From: Varibaculum prostatecancerukia | GTDB lineage: Bacteria > Actinomycetota > Actinomycetes > Actinomycetales > Actinomycetaceae | Direction: 5' to 3' | Length of the DNA stretch: 64,000 nucleotides | NCBI RefSeq assembly: GCF_943169825.2 | Contig: NZ_OW968402.1 | Span: 1,116,001-1,180,000 of the forward strand | Part shown: positions 36,112-44,536 of the stretch, piece after piece | Layout of the letters: each line of letters opens with the position of its first letter | Numbering within the stretch: the stretch's first letter is position 1 | Translations under genes and position numbers: made by a program | Notes under the pieces: model-generated | What the model saw: only the letters and a program-made list of their open reading frames with translations | What the model was told of the DNA's origin: nothing | The model's database searches: none

Positions 36112-38106
36112 ATGGCAGCTGATGAGCCGCTGAACCCACCGCTAAAGGCTTTAGGTGATTCCCTAGAAGCCGAAATAAAGCTAAAAGATATAAAGAAACA
36201 CCCGGTTAATCAGGTACCTTCGGCTCCGCGGACTGCGCTGCTCTCAGTGCAGCATGTGCTGGCGTTTTACGCCGGTGCGGTGGTCGTTCCTTTGATTGTC
36301 GCCGGCGGACTTAAACTTGATGCGGCCACCACGGTGCACCTAATTAACGCTGACTTGTTCACTTGCGGAATCGCTACCCTGATTCAGTCAATTGGTTTTT
36401 GGCGTATCGGAGTCCGTCTGCCGATTGTGCAAGGGGTAACCACGATGGCGATCTCTCCAATGATCGCTATTGGGCTGGCAGTAAATCAAAACGGCGGCAC
36501 CGAGGTACTGCCCACTATTTATGGTGCGGTTATCGTAGCCGGGCTATTTACCTTCTTCGCGGCTCCACTCTTTGCCAAACTGATCCGCTTTTTCCCGCCA
36601 CTGGTGATCGGGATTGTACTGACCACTATGGGCACCACCTTGTTGGGAGTATCCGCCGCCGACGTTATCGGACGAGTTGACGAACAGGTACCACCGATGC
36701 CGATAACTTTGCGTTCTCTAGCCTATGGCCTGGGAACTTTAGCGATAATCGTATTAATCCAACGTTTCTTTAAAGGCTTTATGGGAACTCTGGCCGTTCT
36801 TGCGGGCCTAGTAATCGGTACCGGCGTGGCGGCTGCGCTGGGCGATACCTCGTTTAGTGAAGTAGGTAAATCCTCTTGGGTAGCGGTCACTACCCCGTTC
36901 TATTTCGGCTGGCCACAGTTCTCTTTAACCGCCTGTATCTCCATGATCGTAGTAATGCTACTGACCATGGTAGAAACCACCGGTGACGTCTTTGCCACCG
37001 GCGAAATCGTGGGCAAACGCATCGGAAAAGAAGAAATTACTGCAGCCTTGCGTGCAGATGGTCTTTCCACAACTTTGGGGGGAATTTTGAACTCTTTCCC
37101 CTACACCTGTTTCGCACAAAACATTGGTTTAGTGCGCCTGACCAAAGTGCATTCTCGCTGGGTAGTAGCGTGTGCTGGCGGAATTATGATCATTTTGGGA
37201 GTTATTCCCAAAGCGGGCGCTATCGTAGCCTCGATCCCCTCTCCGGTTCTAGGCGGAGCCTCTATGGCTTTATTTGCCAACTTAACCTTAGTGGGGATTC
37301 AAACCTTATCCCGAGTTGACCTGTCAGATACCCGCAGCGGGATTATTCTGACCACTTCGATCGCGCTGGCCATGCTAGTTTCCTTCAAACCAGCAATCGC
37401 GGATGCCTTCCCCGCCTGGGCACACATTTTCTTTGCCTCGGGAGTCACCCTGGGCTCAATCAGCGCCATCCTACTCAACCTCCTATTCTTCCACGTAGGG
37501 CCGCGATCTAAGGGCGAGGACGTGGCGCTGGGTACTACCGGCAAACGGCGTTCACTACGGGCAGTTAATAAAATGAGCTCCGAGGAGTTTGTAAATACAT
37601 TTGCCCGCTTGTTTAATGGGGTAACTTGGCCACTGCAGGCAGCTGCGGAGATGCGTCCTTTCCGGGATGTAGGCGAACTTAAAGAGGCGTTGCAAGATGC
37701 GGTAATGGTTGCGGATAAAGAGGCTCAAGACCAGCTAATCGCTTCCTATCCGGATGTAACTACCATGTTGACCGCCAGTGAAAGCGAAGCCAAAGAAATT
37801 TCGCAGGACGTGGGATCTTTGGCTTTGGGGCAGCTCACGGAAGAACAAAAAGCACAGCTACACACGCTGGAAAGTTCCTACCATGAAAAGTTCAACCTGC
37901 CCCTAGTGGCACTGCTTTCACGGATGGATAGCGTGGACGCGATTATTAAGGACGGGGTTCACCGCCTAGAAAACTCGCCGCGGCACGAACGGGTAGTCGC
38001 CCTAGGACAGGTGGTAGAGGTAATCAATGATCGCCTAGAGATTATGATGGCGGACGCCAACCCCATCCGTTCGGCTTGGAGCCGCAAGTTCGAGCAACTC
38101 GACTAA
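36112..38106 (+). CDS. NCS2 urate/xanthine permease fused to a UraD-like domain
   Basis: Residues ~25-465 are an NCS2 (SLC23) nucleobase transporter with about 12-14 segments and the signature FPYTCFAQNIGLVRLTKVHS of xanthine/urate permeases. Residues ~484-655 look like OHCU decarboxylase (UraD): MSSEEFVNTFARLFNGVTW, MRPFRDVGELKEAL, LIASYPDV, YHEKFNLPLVALL and the final EVINDRLEIM. UraD normally makes S-allantoin in urate breakdown. The catalytic His of the HPDL motif is Tyr here (SYPDV, residue ~546), so the domain may bind rather than convert ligand. ATG 36112 follows AAGGAGAG; a frame from 35986 covers a 42-codon leader I reject. Confidence 0.85.
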   Translation: MAADEPLNPPLKALGDSLEAEIKLKDIKKHPVNQVPSAPRTALLSVQHVLAFYAGAVVVPLIVAGGLKLDAATTVHLINADLFTCGIATLIQSIGFWRIGVRLPIVQGVTTMAISPMIAIGLAVNQNGGTEVLPTIYGAVIVAGLFTFFAAPLFAKLIRFFPPLVIGIVLTTMGTTLLGVSAADVIGRVDEQVPPMPITLRSLAYGLGTLAIIVLIQRFFKGFMGTLAVLAGLVIGTGVAAALGDTSFSEVGKSSWVAVTTPFYFGWPQFSLTACISMIVVMLLTMVETTGDVFATGEIVGKRIGKEEITAALRADGLSTTLGGILNSFPYTCFAQNIGLVRLTKVHSRWVVACAGGIMIILGVIPKAGAIVASIPSPVLGGASMALFANLTLVGIQTLSRVDLSDTRSGIILTTSIALAMLVSFKPAIADAFPAWAHIFFASGVTLGSISAILLNLLFFHVGPRSKGEDVALGTTGKRRSLRAVNKMSSEEFVNTFARLFNGVTWPLQAAAEMRPFRDVGELKEALQDAVMVADKEAQDQLIASYPDVTTMLTASESEAKEISQDVGSLALGQLTEEQKAQLHTLESSYHEKFNLPLVALLSRMDSVDAIIKDGVHRLENSPRHERVVALGQVVEVINDRLEIMMADANPIRSAWSRKFEQLD

Positions 38107-38121
38107 AGCGGCAGCAAACGG

Positions 38122-39687
38122 CTAGTTAACCTGGCCTACCGGGGATGCAGAAGTATCCCAAGTCGGATCGAACCCACCCGGGGTTGTCCATACCCGGGTG
38201 GGAAGCTCCCCCGGCAGGTATTGGTTGTTTTCCGAACAGAAGATCGGACCGGCAGGATCGGTAGTTTGCATCTGTGCGCGATAGTCGCGCAGAGCCCCAA
38301 CTGCCCATTTTCCAAGGAAAATCAAAGCCACCAGGTTAACCAGCGCCATTAGCGCCGTCGCCCAGTCAGCGATCGACCACACCGATTTCAAGGGCAGTAT
38401 CGCCCCAATCGCGGTAGACGCGATTACCAGCAGCTTTAAGGGCAAAGCCGAGCGGTCCACTCCCACGATGAACTTGTAGTTAGTTTCTGCGTAAGTGTAG
38501 TTCCCCAAGATAGTGGAATAGCCGAAGCAAACCATCATTATCATCACGAATACAAACACCACGGTTTGGGTGGTGTTATTAGAACCTAGAGATGTCACTA
38601 TCGAATCCATAGTGAGCACTGCCCCATCGTCATGACTGTGTTTGTCCCAGAAAGGTACCGACATCAAAATAATGAAGGCGGTGGAGGTACATACCAGCAT
38701 GGTGTCTACGAATACCCCCAAGGCTTGAATCATGCCTTGAGTGGCGGGGTGGCGCACGGTGGCGATAGCCGCGGCATTAGGAGCGGACCCCATCCCGGCC
38801 TCATTGGTAAACAGGCCGCGTTTAGTGCCGGTAGTGATCGCGGCAATGAACGCTCCCCCGGCTCCGGCAACTGCCGGCGGCATATAGGTGTTTGACTGTC
38901 CGAAAGCTCCCATAAAAATTTCCCGGAAAACAAAGGGAATCCGCTCGTAGTTCAGGACAATCACCAAGATGCCCATCCCTACATAGAGCAGCGCCATCGC
39001 GGGTGCCAAGTATTCGGAGAATTGAGCGATTTTACGTACCCCACCGACTACTAGCGGCAAGGTTAACAGCACCAGAATCAGGGCGCTTGCCCAGACCGGG
39101 AAACCGAGATATTCCGAGTTTGCCAGCTGAGAAATTGAGTTAGCTTGGATCATTTCGAAGCTAAATCCATAGGCGAAGATTAGTAGCACCGCGAATACGA
39201 TTCCCCAGGTGCGCGAGCCTAGGCCGCGTTGGATATAGAAGGCAGGACCTCCTCTAAAAGTGCCATCCCCATTGCGTACTTTGAACATTTGCGCCAAGGT
39301 CGCCTCTACGAAAGCAGTGGCCATCCCCACCACGGCCACTACCCACATCCAGAAAACTGAACCGGGACCCCCGGCAACGACCGCCAAGGCGACACCGGTA
39401 ATCGAGCCGGTGCCTACCCTATCGGCAAGCCCAATCGCAAAAGCCTGGAAGGAAGAAACCCCGCCTTCGGAACCTCCCCGGGAGCGAGTAATCACTTTAA
39501 GCATGTGAGCAAACATGGTTACCTGCATGCCTTTAGTACGGACTGTGAGCCAGATGCCCACCCCCAGCAGGGTCACCATTAACAGCCAGACCACCGAGTT
39601 GGCGTAGGCGGTATCTAACAGTCCCGAGATAGTTTCATTCCACTGGTCAAAGGCACTTAAAGAATCTTTGGCGGCCAGTATCGACAT
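38122..39687 (-). CDS. AGCS family sodium:alanine/glycine symporter
   Basis: A 521-residue transporter with about ten membrane helices. GLADRVGTGSITGVALAVVA and GGPGSVFWMW are the AGCS signature, followed by FVEATLAQMFKVRNGDGTFRGGPAFY. These proteins import alanine or glycine with sodium. AAGGAG precedes the ATG. The 5' leader is long and folds (see 39688-39803). Ends 15 bases from the convergent permease gene. Confidence 0.94.
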   Translation of the reverse strand: MSILAAKDSLSAFDQWNETISGLLDTAYANSVVWLLMVTLLGVGIWLTVRTKGMQVTMFAHMLKVITRSRGGSEGGVSSFQAFAIGLADRVGTGSITGVALAVVAGGPGSVFWMWVVAVVGMATAFVEATLAQMFKVRNGDGTFRGGPAFYIQRGLGSRTWGIVFAVLLIFAYGFSFEMIQANSISQLANSEYLGFPVWASALILVLLTLPLVVGGVRKIAQFSEYLAPAMALLYVGMGILVIVLNYERIPFVFREIFMGAFGQSNTYMPPAVAGAGGAFIAAITTGTKRGLFTNEAGMGSAPNAAAIATVRHPATQGMIQALGVFVDTMLVCTSTAFIILMSVPFWDKHSHDDGAVLTMDSIVTSLGSNNTTQTVVFVFVMIMMVCFGYSTILGNYTYAETNYKFIVGVDRSALPLKLLVIASTAIGAILPLKSVWSIADWATALMALVNLVALIFLGKWAVGALRDYRAQMQTTDPAGPIFCSENNQYLPGELPTRVWTTPGGFDPTWDTSASPVGQVN

Positions 39688-39803
39688 AAGTTAACTCCTT
39701 CGATTACACGGCGGCAGGGGCATCATTTCAGTGGCTTCGGCACCCATTGAGTGCGAGAAGATTCCCTCCCCGTGGGCAGTAGCCCGAAACTTTTTTTAAT
39801 ATA
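39688..39803 (-). promoter_or_regulatory. Promoter and structured 5' leader of the AGCS symporter
   Basis: TATATT (39803-39798, minus) is a good -10, which gives a leader of about 100 bases. Read as RNA, the leader can form GGGC-TACT-GCCC, a closing stem between the CACGG and CCGUG arms (39774-39770 and 39711-39707), and an inner hairpin GCACUC/GGGUGC (39753-39739) directly before GCCGAAG. AGCS genes are often under glycine riboswitches and GCCGAAG is part of that consensus, but the CUCUCAGG part is missing, so I do not call a glycine riboswitch. Confidence 0.35.
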
Positions 39804-39862
39804 CTCGCGAATTTGCTCAGGGAAAAAATTTTGTTTGCTGTCCGTCAGACAGATACTTCTTA

Positions 39863-39991
39863 ATGGGAGCAGACAAAAAGCAAGTCTCGGGTTTCAGTAA
39901 GGACGCATCCGACAAGCAAGAAGTTAAGAACGACAGTGACACCTTCCAGGAAGTGCCTCCCCGTAGCAGTAACCACAGCAGGCTGGCGTAA
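39863..39991 (+). CDS. Candidate 42-residue hydrophilic small protein
   Basis: ATG GGA GCA at 39863 opens a 42-codon frame ending TAA 39989-39991. The product is highly charged, rich in Lys, Asp and Ser (starts MGADKKQVSGFSKDASDKQE), with no membrane segment. GATACT lies five bases before the ATG, and a strong hairpin terminator overlaps the stop codon, both in favour of a real transcript. No ribosome binding site is visible. I recognise no family, and the frame could be chance. Confidence 0.3.
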   Translation: MGADKKQVSGFSKDASDKQEVKNDSDTFQEVPPRSSNHSRLA

Positions 39992-40015
39992 ACATTGGGG
40001 TTTACACCAGCCTGC
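39978..40015 (+). terminator. Terminator between the AGCS leader region and glpT
   Basis: A 16-base-pair stem with one mismatch (arms 39978-39993 and 40000-40015, core AGGCTGG/CCAGCCT) and a six-base loop. T-rich sequence follows on the + strand only, pointing to a + strand transcript (the small ORF at 39863), although it may also stop glpT transcripts coming from the right. Confidence 0.65.
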
Positions 40016-40061
40016 CTTGAAATATTCTATTTTTAACCCTAGCTGCAGCTAGCAGCGTTTT

Positions 40062-41444
40062 TTAGTTCATATCGTCCAGTTTTTCTTGATGGGCGCTCAT
40101 AATCCGCCTTTCGTCGCGGCCGACGATTGCGAACAGCAAGACCGTCAGCACCGAGAACGCGATGAACACCATAAAGGTTACGTTCCAACCAAAGTGGTGA
40201 ACCAGGATTCCTACTCCAGTGGAAGCCAAGGTAGCCCCCAGTAGGTAACCGAAAAGTCCGGTAAAACCGGCGGCGGTACCCGCCACGTTCCGAGGCGACA
40301 GGTCAATGGCCTGCAGACCAATCAGCATTACCGGCCCGTAGATCAGACCGCCGATTAGCGCCACCAGCAGGATCAATACCCACATAGGGGTGCCTTGGGG
40401 AGCTAGCCAGTAGCCCAGGATTGCTAGCGCGGTGCAGATAGTAAAGAAAATTCCTGCACCGGAGCGATACCCCTTGAACACTTTGTCGGACATCCATCCG
40501 CAAAGCAAAGTTCCCACAATGCCCGCGATTTCGTAGGCGAAGATACCGGCCAGACCGGAACCGATTTCAGCGTGATGCTTTTCGTGCATATACACGGTAA
40601 TCCAGTTGAGTACCCCGTAACGCAAGGCATATACGAACACATTGGCCACTGCCAACATCACAATGGTGCGGTTAGTGAGCACGTGTTTGAAAATCATATC
40701 TTTGGCAGAGATTTTCTCGCCGTCATGTACTTCCACTTTGGCGGGGTCATTGCGATATTCCTCAATCGGAGGAAGCCCCTGTGAAACCGGGGTGTCCCGA
40801 ATCAGGAGGAAACCGATGAACGCTACCACCAGCGCAACTACCGCCGGTAGCCAGAATGCTGAGCGCCAGTCATTGGCAGTCCAGGCCAAACCGATACCGA
40901 CTAGCGTCGGCAGCAGGGCACCGCCCACATTGTGGGCTGTGTTCCAAATCGAGGTGACAGTACCGCGCTCATTGGTAGAGAACCAGTGCACCAATACCCG
41001 CCCGCAAGGCGGCCACCCCATGCCTTGAAACCACCCGTTAATAAACATTACGGTGGCGAAGATTCCCACCGAAGCAGTTACCCAAGGCACGAAGGCTACT
41101 ACCAGGTTGGTGCAGGCCGATAGGGCGAGACCGATCACCAGGAAGTAGCGAGCATTGGAACGGTCAGAGATCATTGCGGAGAAGAACTTGGATAATCCGT
41201 AGGCAAAAAGTACCGCGTTAGCGATAATCCCTACCCCGACCTTGTCGATGCCAGTGTCATCCATCAACAAAGGGGCAATCGAAGCAATGTTATTTCTAAT
41301 CAGGTAAAAGCCCGCATAGCCGATAAAAATTCCCATGAACACTTGTAGGCGCAGACGTCGAAAAACGTGCTCGACTTTTTCTTTCGGTACTTTAGGCCCT
41401 GGCCCCGGTGCTTTTAGCCAAGAAAAGCCTTTTGACGATGCCAT
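40062..41444 (-). CDS. glpT: Glycerol-3-phosphate:phosphate antiporter
   Basis: A 460-residue major facilitator (OPA family) with 12 membrane helices. GWFQGMGWPPCGRVLVHWFS, WNTAHNVGG, DTPVSQGLPPIEEY, GTLLCGWMSDKVF and AGTAAGFTGLFGYL agree closely with E. coli GlpT, more than with UhpT. It exchanges glycerol-3-phosphate for phosphate. Transcribed from its own region downstream of the merR operon; a nested inverted repeat lies upstream. No glpQ or glpK is nearby. Confidence 0.9.
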   Translation of the reverse strand: MASSKGFSWLKAPGPGPKVPKEKVEHVFRRLRLQVFMGIFIGYAGFYLIRNNIASIAPLLMDDTGIDKVGVGIIANAVLFAYGLSKFFSAMISDRSNARYFLVIGLALSACTNLVVAFVPWVTASVGIFATVMFINGWFQGMGWPPCGRVLVHWFSTNERGTVTSIWNTAHNVGGALLPTLVGIGLAWTANDWRSAFWLPAVVALVVAFIGFLLIRDTPVSQGLPPIEEYRNDPAKVEVHDGEKISAKDMIFKHVLTNRTIVMLAVANVFVYALRYGVLNWITVYMHEKHHAEIGSGLAGIFAYEIAGIVGTLLCGWMSDKVFKGYRSGAGIFFTICTALAILGYWLAPQGTPMWVLILLVALIGGLIYGPVMLIGLQAIDLSPRNVAGTAAGFTGLFGYLLGATLASTGVGILVHHFGWNVTFMVFIAFSVLTVLLFAIVGRDERRIMSAHQEKLDDMN

Positions 41445-41542
41445 TTTCCACTCCCTTGTGTTCTAGGCGATTACAAGTCGCTTCATTGGAAACTTACGAA
41501 GTCTATTGTTCCAGTTAATTGGTAAAAGCGAGCCGTATTCGA

Positions 41543-41570
41543 GGTAACTAAAGATAACAAAGTTGTTACC
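41543..41570. promoter_or_regulatory. Nested inverted repeat upstream of glpT
   Basis: TAACAA-AG-TTGTTA (41555-41568) lies inside a wider GGTAAC (41543-41548) / GTTACC (41565-41570) pair, about 100 bases upstream of the glpT start. The region between merR and glpT (169 bases) holds no gene. It may be a regulator site for glpT or part of a weak terminator for the merR operon. Confidence 0.35.
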
Positions 41571-41613
41571 GACAAATAAGTGTTAGCTCCCTAGATTTTC
41601 CAAGAAATCGCCG

Positions 41614-42165
41614 CTACCCGGCGTTTCGCCGCGCGCGGGCAGCCGCTAGTTCATCGGGAACTCTTAGCTGTTCCTTAGCTGACTCCACCGGCAGTTCTGC
41701 CAGGGTGCCTTCGATTTCTCGCCATACGCGTCCGACTGCAATCCCGAATACGCCCTGTCCCCCTTGTACCAGGTCGATTACCTCGTCGGTGGAGGTGCAT
41801 TCATAAACGGAGGCACCATCGGACATTAGGGTGATAGAAGAAAGGGAGTCCACGCCCCGTTTAGAGAGAGCATCGACTGCCACTCGAATCTGTTGTAGGG
41901 AAACACCCGTATCTAGCAGGCGTTTGACAATTTTCAGTACCAAAATATCGCGGAAGGAGTAGAGGCGGTGCGAACCTGAACCTTTAGCCGATCGAATGGT
42001 GGGTTCCACCAGACCGGTGCGTGCCCAATAGTCGAGTTGCCGGTAGGTTATCCCCGCTGCTTTGCAGGCAATAGGGCCGCGATAGCCGGTTTCGGTATCC
42101 AGATCCGCTAAGGTATCTCCAAATAACATGCCTTGCGAACGCTGCGGGCGCGGCTGCCTATCCAT
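41614..42165 (-). CDS. MerR family regulator, distal gene of the garA operon
   Basis: A 183-residue protein with an N-terminal MerR winged helix: GITYRQLDYWARTGLVEPTIR, SHRLYSFRDILVLKIVKRLL and TGVSLQQIRVAVDAL (about 37-110), followed by a C-terminal domain without the metal-binding cysteines of MerR. This is the second MerR of the conserved garA-ftsR-merR locus. ATG 42165 has AGGGAG upstream; the frame runs on to a TTG at 42231 without a ribosome binding site. Confidence 0.85.
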   Translation of the reverse strand: MDRQPRPQRSQGMLFGDTLADLDTETGYRGPIACKAAGITYRQLDYWARTGLVEPTIRSAKGSGSHRLYSFRDILVLKIVKRLLDTGVSLQQIRVAVDALSKRGVDSLSSITLMSDGASVYECTSTDEVIDLVQGGQGVFGIAVGRVWREIEGTLAELPVESAKEQLRVPDELAAARARRNAG

Positions 42166-42268
42166 GGACAACTCCCTGACGATTGATTTAACTACTGTCT
42201 TAACGGTATTTTCTTTAGCCTTGCCGGTCAAGAACCATTTACGGAAAGTCTAAAGCTTTACTTGAGGT

Positions 42269-43036
42269 TTAATTCAGTTTTTCTGCAGAAACCCGCACCA
42301 TCTGTAAAAACATTTGGGCAGCGGCTTCGGAAAGTTCTCGCGTTTCCGATAGGTGTCGCGCCTTGGCCACTGAGGAGGCGCGGTAGCTGACCGGAGTGGC
42401 TGCCCTTTCTACCAAATCTAGTAAACGAAGTGCAGAAGTTTTTAGGAAACGCAGCTGGCGGGGAGGAATCCCCTGCTCTACCAAAATACTGGCCAGCTTA
42501 ACGATCTGGTGGCTGCGAGCAGGAAAACGTCCCGAAAGATCTGGGGAAACCAGACCGGCCTGCACAAAAGTATCTAGTTCTTCAGTGGAAAGTCCGCTTA
42601 AATCTAAAAGTTCCCGGGTCGTAAGCGCTCCATCCGCAGCTGAAGAAGCCACCAATTGCCCTTCGGAGGCCACCAGCCGCGCGGCTTTTTGCTCTGGTTG
42701 CACTTCGCTTAGGCTGCGGCCAGCATCTAACTGCGCCAAGTTTTCCCGAATAACCCGCAGGGGCATAAAAGAATCGCGTTGGCTAGTAAGGCAGTAGCGC
42801 ACCCTCTCGATATCTGCGGCGGAGTATTTGCGGTATCCCGAGGCGGTGCGAGCAGGCGATACAATCCCCTGTTCTTCTAAGAAACGCAGCTTGGAGACAG
42901 AAATAGTGGGAAACTCGCCCTTTACCTGTTCAACTACTTTCCCGATAGAAAATACCGGCTTAGCCGAAACGCCCGGAGGCCAGGCTTGGGGGGTAGCTTC
43001 TGGCACCGAGCGACGCTGCGCCGCTCCCGTTTGCAA
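42269..43036 (-). CDS. ftsR: FtsR-like MerR family regulator
   Basis: A 255-residue MerR-like protein: VFSIGKVVEQVKGEFPTISVSKLRFLEEQGI, RTASGYRKYSAADIERVRYCL (winged helix, ~28-100), then a second helical domain (TTRELLDLSGLSTEELDTFVQAGL). In Corynebacterium glutamicum the equivalent protein, coded directly downstream of odhI, activates ftsZ (family knowledge). A TTG start at 43036 has AAGGA nine bases upstream and lies two bases after the garA stop. Confidence 0.85.
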   Translation of the reverse strand: MQTGAAQRRSVPEATPQAWPPGVSAKPVFSIGKVVEQVKGEFPTISVSKLRFLEEQGIVSPARTASGYRKYSAADIERVRYCLTSQRDSFMPLRVIRENLAQLDAGRSLSEVQPEQKAARLVASEGQLVASSAADGALTTRELLDLSGLSTEELDTFVQAGLVSPDLSGRFPARSHQIVKLASILVEQGIPPRQLRFLKTSALRLLDLVERAATPVSYRASSVAKARHLSETRELSEAAAQMFLQMVRVSAEKLN

Positions 43037-43038
43037 CC

Positions 43039-43467
43039 TTATGAGTCCTTCCGCGAAGAGTAGTAAACCATTCGGTACTTGCCGATCTGGACTATGTCTC
43101 CGGTTTTTAGTTGAGCAGAATCTACCCGTTCGCGGTTCACGTAGGTGCCGTTAAGAGAACCGGCATCGCGCATAACATAACCGGTGCCTTCGCGAACAAA
43201 GATGGCGTGTTTGCGGGAAACGGTCACGTCATCTAAGAAAATATCGCATTTGGGTTTGCGCCCTACCGAAACTTTCTCGGCGTTAAGCAGGAAACGGGCT
43301 CCCAGATTCGGTCCGCGCACTACCACTAGCAGAGCCGATCCTTCGGGAAGCTGCGCAATCGTGTTGCGAGCATCTTCCGACAGGGAACTGTTACCCGGCA
43401 GATCATCATCCCTGATAGCACCAATAATGGCGGTGGTTAAGGGATCTGCCACGTCGTTTTCGCTCAT
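43039..43467 (-). CDS. garA: FHA domain protein GarA/OdhI
   Basis: A 142-residue metabolic switch that, when unphosphorylated, inhibits 2-oxoglutarate dehydrogenase and related enzymes. The FHA domain spans ~45-140 with GPNLGARFLL, VGRKPKCDIFLDDVTVSRKHA, GSLNGTYVNRE and VQIGKYRMVY. The N-terminal Thr pair phosphorylated by PknB/PknG in relatives appears as DPLTTAII (Thr11-Thr12), without the usual ETT sequence. GAGGAGG precedes the ATG. Confidence 0.9.
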   Translation of the reverse strand: MSENDVADPLTTAIIGAIRDDDLPGNSSLSEDARNTIAQLPEGSALLVVVRGPNLGARFLLNAEKVSVGRKPKCDIFLDDVTVSRKHAIFVREGTGYVMRDAGSLNGTYVNRERVDSAQLKTGDIVQIGKYRMVYYSSRKDS

Positions 43468-43611
43468 GGAGTCCTCCTCTTACTAGCTTCCTGTATCGCT
43501 CATTCCGGCGAGCGTTTCAATGTTAGCGCAAAAAAAGTTTAGGCTCACCGGTTTATCACATCCTGGTAACGAAATTTTTGGGGCAAAAAACAGTCTAGGC
43601 GCTGCCGCTGG

Positions 43612-43624
43612 TATAGTTTGCGCC
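43612..43624 (+). promoter_or_regulatory. -10 element of purU
   Basis: TATAGT (43612-43617) stands seven bases before the purU ATG and no ribosome binding site is present, so the purU message is probably leaderless. Confidence 0.5.
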
Positions 43625-44479
43625 ATGAACCAAGCCGTATCTCATATCGTCCTGACACTTTCTTGCCCTGATCGACCGGGCATTGTCTATGAGGTCACTA
43701 AAGTAATTGTCGAAGAAGATGGCAATATCGTTGACTCCCAACAATTTGACGATCCGGAAACTGACCGTTTCTTTATGCGAGTGGAAATTCACACTTCCCG
43801 CCCTCTGGCGGAGGTGCGTACCGCTTTTACTCCCCTAGCGGAGCGATATGGGATGCAGTGGAGCATCAATGAGGTGGGTAAGAAGGTTCGCACTATCATT
43901 ATGGTTTCCAAGGAGGGGCATTGCCTGACTGACCTGCTATATCGCCGCCGTAACCTGAATTTGCCTTTAGAGGTGGTGGCGGTGATTGGTAACCACCCGG
44001 ATTTGGCGCCGCTAGCGCAGTTCTATGACGTGCCTTTCCTGTGTATTCCGGTCAGCAAAGAAACCAAAGCCAAGGCAGAAGCGGAACTATTAGAGCTGGT
44101 AGAGGCGGAAAACGTGGAACTAATCGTCTTGGCGCGCTATATGCAGATTCTTTCCGATAAGGTTTGCCAGCGCCTGCACGGAAAAGTGATCAATATTCAC
44201 CACTCCTTCTTACCTTCTTTTAAGGGAGCGCGTCCTTACCACCAGGCACATCAGCGCGGGGTGAAACTAATCGGGGCCACTGCCCATTTCGTAACGCCTG
44301 ACCTAGATGAAGGTCCGATTATCGCCCAAGAGGTGATTCCGGTTTCGCACCGCGACTCCACAGCCTCCATGATGCAAAAGGGTCAAGATGTGGAACGGCG
44401 GGTATTAGCGCAGGCAGTCACCTGGTATTCCCAGCGTCGCGTCCTCCTCAACGGTAACCGCACCGTGGTTTTTGAATAG
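43625..44479 (+). CDS. purU: Formyltetrahydrofolate deformylase
   Basis: Hydrolyses 10-formyl-THF to THF and formate. The 284-residue protein has an N-terminal ACT domain (IVLTLSCPDRPGIVYEVTKVI, ~6-80) and a formyltransferase-like catalytic domain with ARYMQILSD, NIHHSFLPSFKGARPYHQA (catalytic Asn and His) and LDEGPIIAQ (Asp). The ATG at 43625 is preferred over the frame start at 43520 because homologues begin here and a -10 fits. Confidence 0.95.
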   Translation: MNQAVSHIVLTLSCPDRPGIVYEVTKVIVEEDGNIVDSQQFDDPETDRFFMRVEIHTSRPLAEVRTAFTPLAERYGMQWSINEVGKKVRTIIMVSKEGHCLTDLLYRRRNLNLPLEVVAVIGNHPDLAPLAQFYDVPFLCIPVSKETKAKAEAELLELVEAENVELIVLARYMQILSDKVCQRLHGKVINIHHSFLPSFKGARPYHQAHQRGVKLIGATAHFVTPDLDEGPIIAQEVIPVSHRDSTASMMQKGQDVERRVLAQAVTWYSQRRVLLNGNRTVVFE

Positions 44480-44536
44480 GGAGCGCTCGGGGTAAGTAGA
44501 CGGTCAGCTGCTCCGTCAGCTCCTCTCAAAAGCATC

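Noticed and set aside
39688-39790. Glycine riboswitch before the AGCS symporter
   Set aside because: GCCGAAG is present but the conserved CUCUCAGG segment and proper helix order are missing.
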